From the NCBI RefSeq assembly GCF_001426745.1, contig NZ_LMFI01000002.1:62001-126000 (forward strand): a stretch of 64,000 bases of DNA. Direction: 5' to 3'. The first letter of the stretch is position 1. Each line of letters opens with the position of its first letter. The position numbers and the translations under genes are program-made. Below are positions 24,051 through 36,037 of this stretch, one piece after another. The stretch is from Nocardioides sp. Root140 (lineage in GTDB: Bacteria > Actinomycetota > Actinomycetes > Propionibacteriales > Nocardioidaceae). Under the pieces are notes generated by a model. That model made no database searches and was not told where the DNA came from. It was given only the letters and a program-made list of their open reading frames with translations.

Positions 24051-26297
24051 GTGGAAGCACCCCTCGCCCTCTATCGCCGCTACCGGCCCGAGACGTTCGC
24101 CGAGGTCATCGGCCAGGAGCACGTCACCGAGCCGCTGCGCGCTGCCCTCGCGAACAACCGGGTCAACCACGCCTATCTGTTCTCCGGTCCACGGGGGTGC
24201 GGCAAGACCACGTCGGCACGCATCCTGGCCCGCGCACTGAACTGCGAGAAGGCCCCGATCGCCGACCCGTGCGGCGAGTGCGACTCGTGTCGCGACCTGG
24301 CTCGCGGTGGCCCCGGGTCCATCGACGTGATCGAGATCGACGCCGCCTCCCACGGTGGTGTCGACGACGCCCGTGACCTGCGCGAGAAGGCGTTCTTCGC
24401 CCCGGTGAAGAGCCGCTACAAGGTCTACATCATCGACGAGGCCCACATGGTCTCCCCGCAGGGCTTCAACGCCCTGCTGAAGCTGGTCGAGGAGCCGCCG
24501 CCCCACCTGCGGTTCATCTTCGCCACCACCGAGCCCGAGAAGGTCATCCCGACCATCCGCTCGCGCACCCACCACTACCCGTTCCGGCTGATCCCGCCGC
24601 GCCTGCTCTCGGCGTACCTCGGCGAGCTCTGCGAGAAGGAGGGTGTCTCGATCGAGCCCGCCGCGCTGCCGCTGGTCGTGCGCGCCGGCGCCGGGTCGGC
24701 TCGAGACACCATGTCGGTGCTCGACCAGCTGCTCGGCGGCGCCGGGCCCGAGGGTGTCACCCACGCGCTGGCCACCGGCCTGCTCGGCTACACGCCCGAC
24801 TCCCTGCTCGACGAGGTGATCGACGCCTTCTCCGCCGGTGACGGTGCCTCCGTCTTCGGCGTCGTCGACAAGGTGATCGAGACCGGCCAGGACCCGCGCC
24901 GATTCACCGAGGACCTCCTGCGCCGGCTGCGCGACCTGGTGATCATCGCGGCGGTGCCCGACGCGTCCACGACCGGCCTGATCGACGTCCCCGAGGACGC
25001 CGCCGAGCGCCTCACCGCCCAGGCCAGCCGGTACGGCGTCGCGGGGCTCAGCCGGGCGGCCGACCTGTTCGCCACCGGCCTGACCGAGATGCGCGGCGCC
25101 ACCGCGCCCCGACTCCTGCTCGAGCTGATCTGCGCCCGCGTGCTGCTGCCCGGGGCCGACCACTCGACCGACGGGCTCATGGCGCGACTCGACCGTCTCG
25201 AGCGGCGCGTCGACATCACGGGTGGCGTGCCTGCCGGTCCTGCGCCCGTGCAGTCCTCCGGGGCTTCCGGCGATGCGCCTGCCGCGCGCGCCGCGACGCC
25301 GCAGCCGGCCTCCGGGGCTCCCGGCGAAGCAGCCGCCGCCGCCAACATCGCGACGACCCAGCCGGCCACTCCGCCGTCCGGCCCTGCGGCCCGCGACCAG
25401 CAGCGGGCGCCTGTCCTTTCCGAGCCCACGCCTGAGACTTCCGCGCCGGCGCCGGCAGCGTCGGCTCCCGTCGTGCCGGAGCCGACCCCCGAATCCGTTG
25501 CCCCGGCCGCTCCGTCTGTGGCGCCCGAGCCCGCTGCGCCGGAGCCCGCTGCGCCGGAGCCCGCTGCGCCCGAGCCGCCTTCGGCCGCGCCGGCGGCGCC
25601 GAGCGGCGGGCTCAGCCTGGGTGACGTACGCCGGCTGTGGCCCGACGTGGTCGAGGCGGCCAAGCTCAAGCGGCGCGTCACCTGGATCCACCTCACTCAG
25701 AACTCGCAGGTCGTGGCGGTCGACGGCAAGACGCTGACGCTCGGGTTCACCAACTCCGGTGCCCGGGAGTCGTTCGTCAACGGTGGCAGCGACGAGATCG
25801 TCCGCCAGGCGGCGATCGACGTGATCGGCACCGACTGGCGCATCGAGGCGATCGTCGACCCGGGTGCCCAGGCGCAGGGGGCAGGGCCAGCCGCCCCACA
25901 GGCCCCGTCGCGCACGGACCCCGCGCCCGAGCAGCAGCAGGCAGCCAGTCAGCCGCAGGGCGACCCGTTCGGTGGCGACGCGGCGCAGGCAGCACCGGAT
26001 GCGCCGCCGCCGTGGGCCGACCCGTCGACGCCGGTGCCCGAAGCCGGCCCGCCCCCGGAGGCCGCGGAGGCCCCGACAGCCGAGGCCGTGTCCCCGAGCG
26101 CGGTGGCAGCCGCCCGGGAGGCCATCCAGCCGACCCGTTCGGGTGCCGCGGAGCCCAAGGCCGCACCCGACCACGGGGCCGCGGACGCCGACGTCAGCCG
26201 CGACGACCCCGACATCGACAGCTCCGGGCTGTCGGCCGCCGAGCTCCTCCAGCGAGAGCTCGGCGCGAAGATCATCCAAGAGATCAAGAACGACTGA
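24051..26297 (+). CDS. dnaX: DNA polymerase III subunit gamma/tau
   Basis: A 748-residue clamp-loader ATPase: Walker A GPRGCGKT, zinc-binding cysteines (four, within about 65-82), Walker B VYIIDEAH, and the TTEPEKVIPTIRSR sensor region in the first 170 residues; collar domain to about 370. Residues 390-535 are low-complexity Pro/Ala/Glu, including a 15-bp DNA tandem repeat (about 25530-25575). A structured part at about 535-620 is probably the tau domain that contacts the polymerase, followed by another low-complexity stretch. The GTG at 24051 is chosen because TAGGGT (24038-24043) sits 7 nt before it. Slightly longer forms starting at 24033 are possible. Confidence 0.95.
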   Translation: MEAPLALYRRYRPETFAEVIGQEHVTEPLRAALANNRVNHAYLFSGPRGCGKTTSARILARALNCEKAPIADPCGECDSCRDLARGGPGSIDVIEIDAASHGGVDDARDLREKAFFAPVKSRYKVYIIDEAHMVSPQGFNALLKLVEEPPPHLRFIFATTEPEKVIPTIRSRTHHYPFRLIPPRLLSAYLGELCEKEGVSIEPAALPLVVRAGAGSARDTMSVLDQLLGGAGPEGVTHALATGLLGYTPDSLLDEVIDAFSAGDGASVFGVVDKVIETGQDPRRFTEDLLRRLRDLVIIAAVPDASTTGLIDVPEDAAERLTAQASRYGVAGLSRAADLFATGLTEMRGATAPRLLLELICARVLLPGADHSTDGLMARLDRLERRVDITGGVPAGPAPVQSSGASGDAPAARAATPQPASGAPGEAAAAANIATTQPATPPSGPAARDQQRAPVLSEPTPETSAPAPAASAPVVPEPTPESVAPAAPSVAPEPAAPEPAAPEPAAPEPPSAAPAAPSGGLSLGDVRRLWPDVVEAAKLKRRVTWIHLTQNSQVVAVDGKTLTLGFTNSGARESFVNGGSDEIVRQAAIDVIGTDWRIEAIVDPGAQAQGAGPAAPQAPSRTDPAPEQQQAASQPQGDPFGGDAAQAAPDAPPPWADPSTPVPEAGPPPEAAEAPTAEAVSPSAVAAAREAIQPTRSGAAEPKAAPDHGAADADVSRDDPDIDSSGLSAAELLQRELGAKIIQEIKND

Positions 26298-26313
26298 GGC
26301 GAGAGGCACGACG

Positions 26314-26706
26314 ATGACCGAGAACCCGTTCGGATCCGAGCAGTTCGGCCAAGGTGGCTTCGACATGAACGCGCTGCTCCAGCAGGCCCAGCAGATGCAG
26401 GAGCAGCTGATGAGCGCGCAGGCCCGCCTGGGCGAGACCGAGGTCGAGGGCACGGTCGCCGGGGGAGCGGTCACCGTGAAGCTCAGCGGCACCGGTGACC
26501 TGCTCGGTGTCGCCATCACCGCCGGCAACTTCGCGGGCGACGACGCCGACGACCTCACCGACCTGGGCGACCTCATCGTGGCCGCCTGGCGCGACGCGAA
26601 GGCGAAGGCCGACGCGCTGGCCGCCGAGACCCTCGGCCCGCTGGCCGGCGGCGGCATGGGCGGCGCCGGTGGTGGCGGGGACTCCCTGCCCGGCTTGGGG
26701 TTCTGA
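26314..26706 (+). CDS. YbaB/EbfC nucleoid-associated protein
   Basis: A 130-residue protein with the YbaB fold: an N-terminal helix rich in glutamine and methionine ([21 protein letters not shown]), a central beta hairpin ([25 protein letters not shown]), and a C-terminal glycine-rich tail. It is a DNA-binding dimer. The order dnaX-ybaB-recR is conserved in bacteria and supports the call. 16 bp separate it from dnaX. Confidence 0.93.
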   Translation: MTENPFGSEQFGQGGFDMNALLQQAQQMQEQLMSAQARLGETEVEGTVAGGAVTVKLSGTGDLLGVAITAGNFAGDDADDLTDLGDLIVAAWRDAKAKADALAAETLGPLAGGGMGGAGGGGDSLPGLGF

Positions 26707-26707
26707 G

Positions 26708-27307
26708 TTGTACGAAGGAATCGTCCAGGACCTGATCGACGAGCTCGGTCAGCTCCCCGGAGTGGGCCCGAAGAGCGCCCAGCGCATCGCGTTCCACCTG
26801 CTGCAGGCCGACCCGGTCGACGTACGCCGCCTCGCCGACGTGCTGATCCAGGTCAAGGCGAAGGTGAAGTTCTGCTCGGTCTGCTTCAACGTCTCCGAGG
26901 ACGACCAGTGCCGCATCTGCCGCGACCCGCGACGTGACCCGTCGGTGCTGTGCGTGGTCGAGGAGTACAAAGACGTCGTCGCGATCGAGCGGACCCGCGA
27001 GTTCCGGGGCCGCTACCACGTGCTCGGCGGGGCGATCTCGCCGATCGACGGCATCGGGCCTGAGCAGCTGCGCATCCGTGAGCTCATGGTGCGACTGGCC
27101 GACGGCACGGTCACCGAGGTCATTCTCGCGACCGATCCGAACCTCGAGGGCGAGGCCACTGCGACGTTCCTCACCCGCAATCTCAAGCCGATGGGGTTGC
27201 GCGTGACGCGTTTGGCGAGTGGACTGCCTGTGGGCGGAGATCTCGAGTACGCCGACGAGGTGACACTCGGGCGGGCCTTCGCCGGGAGGAGATCAGCCGA
27301 TGACTGA
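26708..27307 (+). CDS. recR: Recombination mediator RecR
   Basis: A 199-residue protein: helix-hairpin-helix [17 protein letters not shown], a C4 zinc finger ([16 protein letters not shown]), a Toprim domain ([15 protein letters not shown] to [10 protein letters not shown]), and the C-terminal Walker-like segment. It acts with RecF/RecO in gap repair. The start is TTG at 26708, one base after the ybaB stop; no ATG or GTG would give the conserved [13 protein letters not shown]-terminus. It overlaps the next gene by 8 bp. Confidence 0.95.
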   Translation: MYEGIVQDLIDELGQLPGVGPKSAQRIAFHLLQADPVDVRRLADVLIQVKAKVKFCSVCFNVSEDDQCRICRDPRRDPSVLCVVEEYKDVVAIERTREFRGRYHVLGGAISPIDGIGPEQLRIRELMVRLADGTVTEVILATDPNLEGEATATFLTRNLKPMGLRVTRLASGLPVGGDLEYADEVTLGRAFAGRRSADD

Positions 27308-27896
27308 CCAGACCGTGGACCCCCAGCTGGAGGAGTTCGCCCAACAGATTTCCGACCAGGTCGAGAGCTTCCTGGTCGCACTGCAGGCCATCACCCGTGA
27401 CGCCGACGGCAGCCGGGCGATCTCGCTCCTGCTGCTCGAGGTGTCCCAGGTGCTTCTGGCCGGCGCGCGACTCGGCGTGCAGTCCGACTTCACGCCGGCC
27501 GAGGAGTTCCAGCCCGACGCCGGGCCCGACCCCGACCTCGACGGCATGCGGCTGCGCCTGGCCCGCATGCTCGACGGCGTCGACATGTACGCCGAGGTCT
27601 TCGACACCTACGGCGAGCCTGAGATCGTCACCTCGATGCTCTCCGACGACCTGACCAGCGTCGCCTCGTCGCTGGCCCACGGCCTGCGGCACTACAAGGC
27701 CGGCCGGGTCGACGAAGCCCTCTGGTGGTGGCAGTTCTCCTACGTCTCGACGTGGGGCAGCGAGGCCTCCGGCGTACTCCGCGCGCTGCAGTCGATCGTG
27801 ACGCACGACCGGCTCGACATCGACTTCGAGATCGAGCAGGAGCAGGTCGCCGCCGCTGATGAGATGCTGGAAGGTGCCGAGCCCGAGCCCCGGTAG
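27300..27896 (+). CDS. DUF5063 domain protein
   Basis: A 198-residue, mostly helical, acidic cytosolic protein that matches the actinobacterial DUF5063 family (conserved [14 protein letters not shown] near residue 140). Streptomyces has the same gene between recR and the aspartate kinase gene. No function is known. It overlaps recR by 8 bp and probably belongs to the dnaX-ybaB-recR operon. The tail is Glu/Ala/Pro-rich. Confidence 0.88.
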   Translation: MTDQTVDPQLEEFAQQISDQVESFLVALQAITRDADGSRAISLLLLEVSQVLLAGARLGVQSDFTPAEEFQPDAGPDPDLDGMRLRLARMLDGVDMYAEVFDTYGEPEIVTSMLSDDLTSVASSLAHGLRHYKAGRVDEALWWWQFSYVSTWGSEASGVLRALQSIVTHDRLDIDFEIEQEQVAAADEMLEGAEPEPR

Positions 27897-27963
27897 AATT
27901 CAGGCAGCGTGGCCGAGCAGCGTCGCCGGCCCAGTTGTGTCATCACACCGTGAGGAAGATTTC

Positions 27964-30284
<2,321 letters not shown>

Positions 30285-30320
30285 TCGCTCCGCGGCCAGC
30301 TGCCCCGCGCCCTGCCCCGT

Positions 30321-30376
30321 GTAACGCGGGGTTACGGTCGCTCCACACGCGTTGTGACGCGTGGGGAGCGACCACA
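30321..30376 (-). repeat. CGCGTTAC hairpin element, copy C2
   Basis: Minus-strand reading: a 15-bp stem (arm 30359-30373 with arm 30336-30350, one mismatch) around an 8-nt loop (30351-30358), then 8 nt and CGCGTTAC. The stem sequence (GGTCGCTCC) differs from the other copies, but loop length and 3' spacing are the same. It lies between the convergent asd gene and the gene ending at 30397. Confidence 0.75.
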
Positions 30377-30396
30377 GCACCGCACAAGTCGCGCGG

Positions 30397-31500
30397 CTAC
30401 TCCGGTGTGCCGTGGTCCTCGATGAACAGCGAGGTCAGCCACTGCGAGACCACGAAGGTGACCACCGCGACGGCCGGGATGACCACGACCATCCACGGCG
30501 AGAAGATCACCCGGATCAGGAACAGCAGCGCGATCACGGCGACGAGGCCGACGGCCAGGAAGCTGGTGCTGCCGGGGTCGGCGACCTTCCATGCGCCGAG
30601 CAGGGCGCTGCCGATCACCACGAGCAGGATCATGATCGCGATCAGCAGGAAGAAGCCGGGCGTGCCACAGCTGCTGGTGCCCTTGACCGCCTCGCAGCCC
30701 TGGACGGCCAGGTAGGTCATCGCGACGGCGAGGGCACCGATCACCAGGCCGGTGATCGCGGCGGCGACCCGTCCCGGAAGTGCCGGCAGGGTGAACGTAC
30801 GCCGCTCGCGGGGCGCGCGACGCCTGGCCGCAACAGCTGATTCGTCCTCGTCGTCTTCGTCGTCCGTGAGGTCCTCGTCCGTGACGTCGCCAGCGGGTTC
30901 GGGCGACGGCATGGCGGCGGCCGGCTCGGTCACCTCGTCGGTGAAGAGCGGCCGGTCGTCGATGTCGTCGTCCGCCACCGACGCCTGGGCGGGAGCGGCG
31001 GGCTCGGCTGCTGGCGCCGGTGCAGCTGTTGCGGGCGACTCCTGCACGGGTGGGGCCGGCTGCGGGTCGACCGTGTCGAGGTCCTCGAGCACCGCGGTGT
31101 GGGACGTGTCGTCGGCGTCCGGCGTACTGCCCAGGACGACGGTGGGCTCCGAGTCCGGTTCAGTGGAGGGCTCGGTGACGGTGGTCTCGGGCGCGGTGGC
31201 GTCGACAACGGCCGGCGCGGGTGACTCCGGCTCAGCGACGGCTTCCGCGACCGGTTCCTCGGCCACCTCGGGCGTCTCCGTGACGGGCTCCGGGGACTCG
31301 TCCGCGGGCGTCGCGCTGTCCGCGGGGGGCTCGCTCGCCTCCGAAGGCTTCCGGCCGCGTACGACGGCGTCCAGCTCCTCCTGGGTCGGCGTGAGCGAGT
31401 CGTCCGGCGCAGGCTCCTGCTTGCCCTTCTTGCGCCGGAAGAGATTGCCGAGTGAGGGCATCTCCAGTGAGGGGCCGTCCCCAAGATCCTTGTCAGCCAT
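30397..31500 (-). CDS. Acidic linker protein with C-terminal membrane domain
   Basis: A 367-residue protein of unknown function. Residues 1-35 are basic (FRRKKGK). Residues 36-235 are a low-complexity Pro/Ala/Glu/Asp/Val stretch, likely disordered and cytosolic. The last 125 residues hold four hydrophobic segments, with two cysteines (GCEAVKGTSSC) in the first loop. A basic RRRAPRERR patch precedes the first segment. The start at 31500 (MADKD) is chosen over the longer frame, which reads through repeat DNA. No recognised domain. Confidence 0.7.
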   Translation of the reverse strand: MADKDLGDGPSLEMPSLGNLFRRKKGKQEPAPDDSLTPTQEELDAVVRGRKPSEASEPPADSATPADESPEPVTETPEVAEEPVAEAVAEPESPAPAVVDATAPETTVTEPSTEPDSEPTVVLGSTPDADDTSHTAVLEDLDTVDPQPAPPVQESPATAAPAPAAEPAAPAQASVADDDIDDRPLFTDEVTEPAAAMPSPEPAGDVTDEDLTDDEDDEDESAVAARRRAPRERRTFTLPALPGRVAAAITGLVIGALAVAMTYLAVQGCEAVKGTSSCGTPGFFLLIAIMILLVVIGSALLGAWKVADPGSTSFLAVGLVAVIALLFLIRVIFSPWMVVVIPAVAVVTFVVSQWLTSLFIEDHGTPE

Positions 31501-31595
31501 GGAGCGCAGTCTGCCAGAGGTGCAACGTGTCCTACCTGGCATCCGGGTGTTGGGCGCACAGGTGTGCACCGGAGCAGGTTCGTCTTGTGCGCCTC

Positions 31596-31651
31596 TGTTG
31601 ACGCTGTGCACCCAGCCGGCAGGGTGCACAGCGTCATGGACAGCGCGTTAC
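31596..31651 (+). repeat. CGCGTTAC hairpin element, copy C3
   Basis: TGTTGAC leads into a perfect 14-bp stem (GACGCTGTGCACCC, arms 31600-31613 and 31622-31635) with an 8-nt loop, then ATGGACAGCGCGTTAC. It lies between tRNA-Pro and the gene starting at 31500. Compared with copy C4 the stem has T-to-G and A-to-C changes that keep pairing. Confidence 0.9.
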
Positions 31652-31676
31652 ACGACGGAGAGGGTCGGAAATGCGT

Positions 31677-31705
31677 GATGGCCGGACCATGGAGGTCCGG
31701 CCATC
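31677..31705 (-). terminator. Hairpin terminator after tRNA-Pro
   Basis: Perfect stem of GGCCGGACC and GGTCCGGCC, extended by flanking TGAT/ATCT pairs, 5-nt loop. It begins 8 bp past the tRNA-Pro 3' end on the minus strand. Confidence 0.75.
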
Positions 31706-31712
31706 TACAGGG

Positions 31713-31786
<74 letters not shown>

Positions 31787-31873
31787 ATCGCGGAACGTGC
31801 CCGCGAACGGACGCGAGCATACCCGAGGGCAACCGGCCCCCTGAAATCGGTGCCCGGGGACGAGACCGATGTA

Positions 31874-31956
31874 CCGAAGAACGGGCAATCCGCCGGAATG
31901 GAGCGGGCCGTCGGGCGTGCGCGGCGTGCGCCGAGCGCGTTGTGCCCGTTCTTCGG
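31874..31956. repeat. 14-bp inverted repeat upstream of tRNA-Pro
   Basis: CCGAAGAACGGGCA (31874-31887) is repeated in perfect inverted form at 31943-31956, with 55 bp of GC-rich sequence between. It sits between the metallophosphoesterase gene and tRNA-Pro (both minus strand). It could be the terminator of the former or a separate element; no gene is seen inside it. Confidence 0.6.
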
Positions 31957-31968
31957 GACGGCCCTACG

Positions 31969-32052
31969 GAACTGGCGACAGGTCGACCCGAACTGGCGAC
32001 AGGTCGACCGGAACTGGCGACAGGTCGATCAGTTCTCGCGACAGGTCAGGGT
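31969..32052. repeat. 21-bp tandem repeat, four units (family B, locus 2)
   Basis: Units at 31969-31989, 31990-32010, 32011-32031 and 32032-32052 share GAACTGGCGACAGGTCGA; the fourth begins GTTCTCGCGACAGGTC. The last two units code for the C-terminus and stop codon (32029-32031) of the metallophosphoesterase. Same family as 12097-12217. Confidence 0.9.
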
Positions 32053-32943
32053 GAGGAGGGTGGCCTCGGGGCGACAGGCGAAGCGGATCCGCGTGTAGGG
32101 GTTGGTGCCCACACCGGCCGAGACGTGCAGCCAGGCCGAGCCCGGATCATCGGGCGCCGACTCCGCCGGGTGCCGGTGCAGGCCCTTGGCGCGGGCGTTG
32201 TCGAGATCGCAGTTGGTGGTCAGTGCCCCCTTGAACGGCAGGCACACCTGCCCGCCGTGCGTGTGGCCCGCGATGATCGCGTCGTACCCGTCGGCGGCGA
32301 ACTGGTCGAGCACCCGCAGGTACGGCGCGTGCGCGACCGCCAGGCGTACGTCGGCCCCCGCTGGTGCCGGTCCGGACACGGCCGGGAGGTCGTCGTACGA
32401 GAGGTGGGGGTCGTCGACACCGGCGAAGGCGAGCGCGGTGTCGCCGATGGTGAGCGAGCCGGTCGTGTTCGTCAGGCCCGTCCAGCCGGCCTCCTCGAAG
32501 CCCCGCTGCAGGTCCTTCCACGGCAACTGGGGCGAGTCGACGGCGCGAGTGCCGTCGTCGGGCATGAGGTACCTGAACGGGTTGCGCGGAGCCGGCTCGA
32601 AGTAGTCGTTGGACCCGAAGACGTAGACGCCCGGCGCCTCGAGGAGCGGTTCGAGCGTGGAGAGCACCACGGGTACGGCGTCACGGTGGGCCAGGTTGTC
32701 ACCGGTGTTGATCACCAGATCGGGCTGGAGCGCGGCCAGCCGGCGTACCCAGTCCTGCTTGCGTGACTGGTCAGGGGTCATGTGGATGTCGGAGAGGTGC
32801 AGCACCCGCAGCGACCGTTGCCCGGCCGGAAGGATCGGCAGCTCCACCCGCCGGAGCGTGTAGGCACGGGCCTCCGTGGCGGCATACCCGAGCGTGGCGA
32901 CGCCGGCGAGCACGCCGAGGCCGAGAATGCGGGTGAACGACAT
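32029..32943 (-). CDS. Metallophosphoesterase, membrane-anchored
   Basis: A 304-residue protein with an N-terminal membrane anchor (about 4-25) and a calcineurin-like phosphoesterase domain: DIHMTP (metal ligands D and H), GDNLAH, GSND in place of the usual GNHD, and GHTHGGQ. The GNHD-to-GSND change removes the asparagine-histidine order but is tolerated in the YkuE/YaeI-like lipid A pyrophosphatase-related group. It probably hydrolyses a phosphoester at the membrane. The last seven or so codons come from 21-bp repeat units. Confidence 0.87.
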   Translation of the reverse strand: MSFTRILGLGVLAGVATLGYAATEARAYTLRRVELPILPAGQRSLRVLHLSDIHMTPDQSRKQDWVRRLAALQPDLVINTGDNLAHRDAVPVVLSTLEPLLEAPGVYVFGSNDYFEPAPRNPFRYLMPDDGTRAVDSPQLPWKDLQRGFEEAGWTGLTNTTGSLTIGDTALAFAGVDDPHLSYDDLPAVSGPAPAGADVRLAVAHAPYLRVLDQFAADGYDAIIAGHTHGGQVCLPFKGALTTNCDLDNARAKGLHRHPAESAPDDPGSAWLHVSAGVGTNPYTRIRFACRPEATLLTLTCREN

Positions 32944-32969
32944 CCCTCAAGGCTGCCACAATGGTCCTC

Positions 32970-33431
32970 ATGAGTGCTCTCAAGGACCGCATGCGCAGTG
33001 ACCTGACCACGGCCATCAAGGCCCGGGACGAGGTGCGCTCCTCCACTCTCCGGATGCTGCTCACCGCGATCACGAACGCCGAGGTGGCCGGCAAGACCCA
33101 GGTGGAGCTGTCCGACGACGACATCATCGGCGTGCTGTCCACCGAGGCCAAGAAGCGGCGCGAGGCCGCGACCGCCTTCGACGACGGCGGCCGGGCCGAG
33201 ATGGCCGACAAGGAGCGGGCCGAGCTCGTGGTGATCGGCGACTACCTGCCGGCCCAGCTGAGCGAGTCCGAGATCGCCGACCTCGTCACCGCCGCCGTCG
33301 AGAAGACCGGCGCCGCCGGCGAGGGCATGCGCGCGATGGGCAAGGTCATGGGCATCGTCTCGCCGCAGGTGAAGGGCAAGGCGGACGGCGGCCTGGTGGC
33401 GGCCGAGGTACGCCGCCAGCTCGGCGCCTGA
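32970..33431 (+). CDS. GatB/YqeY domain protein
   Basis: A 153-residue helical protein of the YqeY family (MSALKDRMRSDLTTAIKARDEVRSSTLRML, then MGKVMGIVSPQVKGKADG near the end), related to the tRNA-binding tail of GatB. The molecular function is not established. An ATG at 32961 is also possible and has a weak -10 like AAGGCT 6 nt before it; the ATG at 32970 gives the usual family N-terminus. Divergent from the metallophosphoesterase gene by only 26 bp. Confidence 0.9.
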   Translation: MSALKDRMRSDLTTAIKARDEVRSSTLRMLLTAITNAEVAGKTQVELSDDDIIGVLSTEAKKRREAATAFDDGGRAEMADKERAELVVIGDYLPAQLSESEIADLVTAAVEKTGAAGEGMRAMGKVMGIVSPQVKGKADGGLVAAEVRRQLGA

Positions 33432-33476
33432 GTTCCACGCGGGCGCCCTGTCGCTCGCGTCAGTGAGCCCGGTGAG

Positions 33477-35843
33477 TCAGCGACCGCGGCCGCGCCCGGG
33501 CTTCTTCTTTTTCTTCTTGGGCGGGTCCTGCTTCGGCGGGACGTACGGCGAGCCGTCGGAGACGTAGATCGTCACCACGTCGCCGGAGGACTGCTGGCCA
33601 CCCGACCCGGGGTCGGTGTAGGCGACGGTGCCCTGGTTGTAGCTGGAGTCGACCTGGCCGCTGGCCACGATCACCTTGAAACCGAGGTCCTCGAGAGTCG
33701 CTTTGGCGTCGTCGACGTTCATGCCACCGGTCGGCGGGATGTCGACGAGCACGCCGGAGATCTCGGTCGAGGACGGCGGGGTGAACGTCTCGTCGTCGAG
33801 CCACTGCTCGATGACGTGCATGGCGTCGCCCCACATCGGGCCTGCCGTGCCGGAGCCGGACGCAGAGTAGAGGGTGCTGCCGCCGATGGTCTTGCCGATC
33901 AGGGAGTCGGGGCCGCCGTCCTCCTTGACGCCGGCGATCATCGACGCACCGGCCAGGTTGGGCGTGTAGCCGACGAACCACACCGAGTTGGCACTGTTCG
34001 TCGTACCGGTCTTGCCGGCCGACTGCTGGCCGAGGGCGAGACCGTTGATGGCACCGAAGCCGTCGCCTTCCTGCACGCCGCGCAGGACGTCGTTGACGGC
34101 GTCGGCGACCGCGCTGGGCAGCACCTGCGTGCACTTGCGCGGGTAGTCCTTGAGCAGGGTGCCGTTGGCGTCCTCGATCTTGGTGACCGGTCGCGCGTCA
34201 CAGTGCAGGCCGCGGGCGGCGAACGTCGCGTAGGCCTCGGCCATCTCGAGCGGGGTGGCGTCGGCAACGCCGAGGGTGAAGGTCGGCACTCGCTCGGCCG
34301 AACCGGAGCTGCTGTCGACCGGGTTGGTCAGGTTGACGCCCATCTGCTTGGCCAGGCGGTACGGCGTGCAGATGCCGGTGAGCTGTTCAAGGGCCATGTA
34401 GAAGGTGTTCACGGACTCGCGCGTGCCGGTGTAGAGGTTCTTCGGACCGGAGGTCGTGGAGTTCGGGATGGAGAAGCTGCCGTAGCCGTAGGGCTGGCCG
34501 TCACAGTTCTTGTAGTCGGCCTCCTGGAACGTGCGTTCCTTGGGCGAGTCGATCGTGGTGTTGAGGGAGATCTTCTGCCGGATCGCATCGGCGAGCACGA
34601 ACGCCTTGAACGTCGAGCCGGCCTGGAAGCCCCGGGCGCCGCCCTCTTCCTTGGGCACCGCATAGTTGATGGACGTCTCGCCCATCTTCTCCTTGAGCCC
34701 CAGGGGCCTGGACTGGGAGATCGCCTTGACGTTGCCGGTCCGGGGCTGGATCAGGGCCAGGGACCCGATGGCCGACTCGTTCTGGCGCACGTGGTTGCGC
34801 ACCGACGCGTCGGCGGCGTCCTGGAACCGGAGGTCGAGGGACGTGCGGATGGTCAGGCCGCCGGACTTCAGCAGGGTGAGGCGGTCCTCGGGGGTCTTGC
34901 CCAACGCGGGGTCACGCGTGAGGTAGTTGACCACGTAGTCGCAGTAGATCGGTGCCCGCGCCAGCAGGCAGCCGTTGCGGCTGGACGTGATCTTGAGACG
35001 CAGGCCCTGGGACTTGATCTTCTCGGCCCGCTCCTCGCTGATCACCTTCAGCTGGGCCATGCGGTCGAGCACGACGTTGCGACGCGAGAGCGCCTTGTCG
35101 GGGAACGTGATCGGGTCGTAGCCGACCGGGTTCTTCACCAGCCCGGCCAGGGTGGCCGCCTCGCGGAGGTTCAGCTTGCGGGCGTCCTTGCTGAAGTAGT
35201 GCTTGGCCGCCGCCTGTACGCCGTACACGCCGTCACCGAAGTAGGCGATGTTGAGGTAGCGCTCGAGGATCCAGTCCTTGGAGTAGTTCTCCTCGAAGGC
35301 GATCGCGTAGCGCAGCTCGCGCAGCTTGCGGGCGATCGTCTCGGCCTGGGCGGCCTTGCGCTCGTCGTCGTCCTTGGCCTGGCTGATCAGGGTCAGCTTG
35401 ACCATCTGCTGGGTGATCGAGGAGCCACCCTGGCGGGTCGAGCCCGAGGCCTGGTTGGTGATGAACGCGCGCAGCGTGCCCTTCACGTCGAGGGCGCCGT
35501 GCTGGTAGAAGCGGTAGTCCTCGATCGAGACGATCGCCTGGCGCATGACCTTGGCCATCTGGCGCAGCGGCACGTTCACCCGGTTCTCGTCGTACAGGGT
35601 GGCGATCGTGGTGCCGTCGCTGGCGAGGATGCGGGACGACTGGGCCAGCGCCTCGGTCTCGAGCTCGTCGGGCAGCTCCTGCAGGGAGTCCGAGACGTTG
35701 CCCGCGGTGAGCCCGGCGACCGCGGCGAACGGGATGGCCAGCCCGGCGGCGACGACTCCCAGGATCACCGAGACAGCGAGCATCGAGCCGAGGTGGGAGA
35801 GCACGGAAACCGGGCGGGAGCGGCCGTCATCGGGGGCGGACAT
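33477..35843 (-). CDS. ponA2: Bifunctional penicillin-binding protein with PASTA domain
   Basis: A 788-residue class A PBP: one membrane helix (about 18-45), glycosyltransferase GT51 domain (EDYRFYQHGALDVKGTLRA, QGGSSITQQMVK), transpeptidase domain with SxxK serine in GSTFKAF, SVN motif (RESVNTFYMAL) and KTGTT, then one PASTA domain (about 695-765) and a Lys/Arg/Pro-rich tail. It polymerises and cross-links peptidoglycan outside the membrane. The ATG at 35843 is supported by TATCCT 7 nt upstream. The neighbours (whiB divergently, then two ArsA ATPases) match M. tuberculosis ponA2-whiB4-Rv3680-Rv3679, hence the symbol. Confidence 0.92.
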   Translation of the reverse strand: MSAPDDGRSRPVSVLSHLGSMLAVSVILGVVAAGLAIPFAAVAGLTAGNVSDSLQELPDELETEALAQSSRILASDGTTIATLYDENRVNVPLRQMAKVMRQAIVSIEDYRFYQHGALDVKGTLRAFITNQASGSTRQGGSSITQQMVKLTLISQAKDDDERKAAQAETIARKLRELRYAIAFEENYSKDWILERYLNIAYFGDGVYGVQAAAKHYFSKDARKLNLREAATLAGLVKNPVGYDPITFPDKALSRRNVVLDRMAQLKVISEERAEKIKSQGLRLKITSSRNGCLLARAPIYCDYVVNYLTRDPALGKTPEDRLTLLKSGGLTIRTSLDLRFQDAADASVRNHVRQNESAIGSLALIQPRTGNVKAISQSRPLGLKEKMGETSINYAVPKEEGGARGFQAGSTFKAFVLADAIRQKISLNTTIDSPKERTFQEADYKNCDGQPYGYGSFSIPNSTTSGPKNLYTGTRESVNTFYMALEQLTGICTPYRLAKQMGVNLTNPVDSSSGSAERVPTFTLGVADATPLEMAEAYATFAARGLHCDARPVTKIEDANGTLLKDYPRKCTQVLPSAVADAVNDVLRGVQEGDGFGAINGLALGQQSAGKTGTTNSANSVWFVGYTPNLAGASMIAGVKEDGGPDSLIGKTIGGSTLYSASGSGTAGPMWGDAMHVIEQWLDDETFTPPSSTEISGVLVDIPPTGGMNVDDAKATLEDLGFKVIVASGQVDSSYNQGTVAYTDPGSGGQQSSGDVVTIYVSDGSPYVPPKQDPPKKKKKKPGRGRGR

Positions 35844-36037
35844 GCACCTCAGGATACGTGACAGGGCCATATCACCCGCATTGGTGCGGGTTGGCGACTA
35901 GTCCTTTCTGACTAGACGAAGTGGCCAACTCGTGTCTGTTTCAACCACCGATCATTGCCTACCTTTACTTGTGGGGATTGGCCCGTGGTGAGTTTCAGAT
36001 TGGAGCTCATCCATCTCGGTTTGGATGTGGGGACATC

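Noticed and set aside
24051..26297. Programmed frameshift giving a short gamma product from dnaX
   Set aside because: No A/T-rich slippery stretch is seen in this GC-rich gene.
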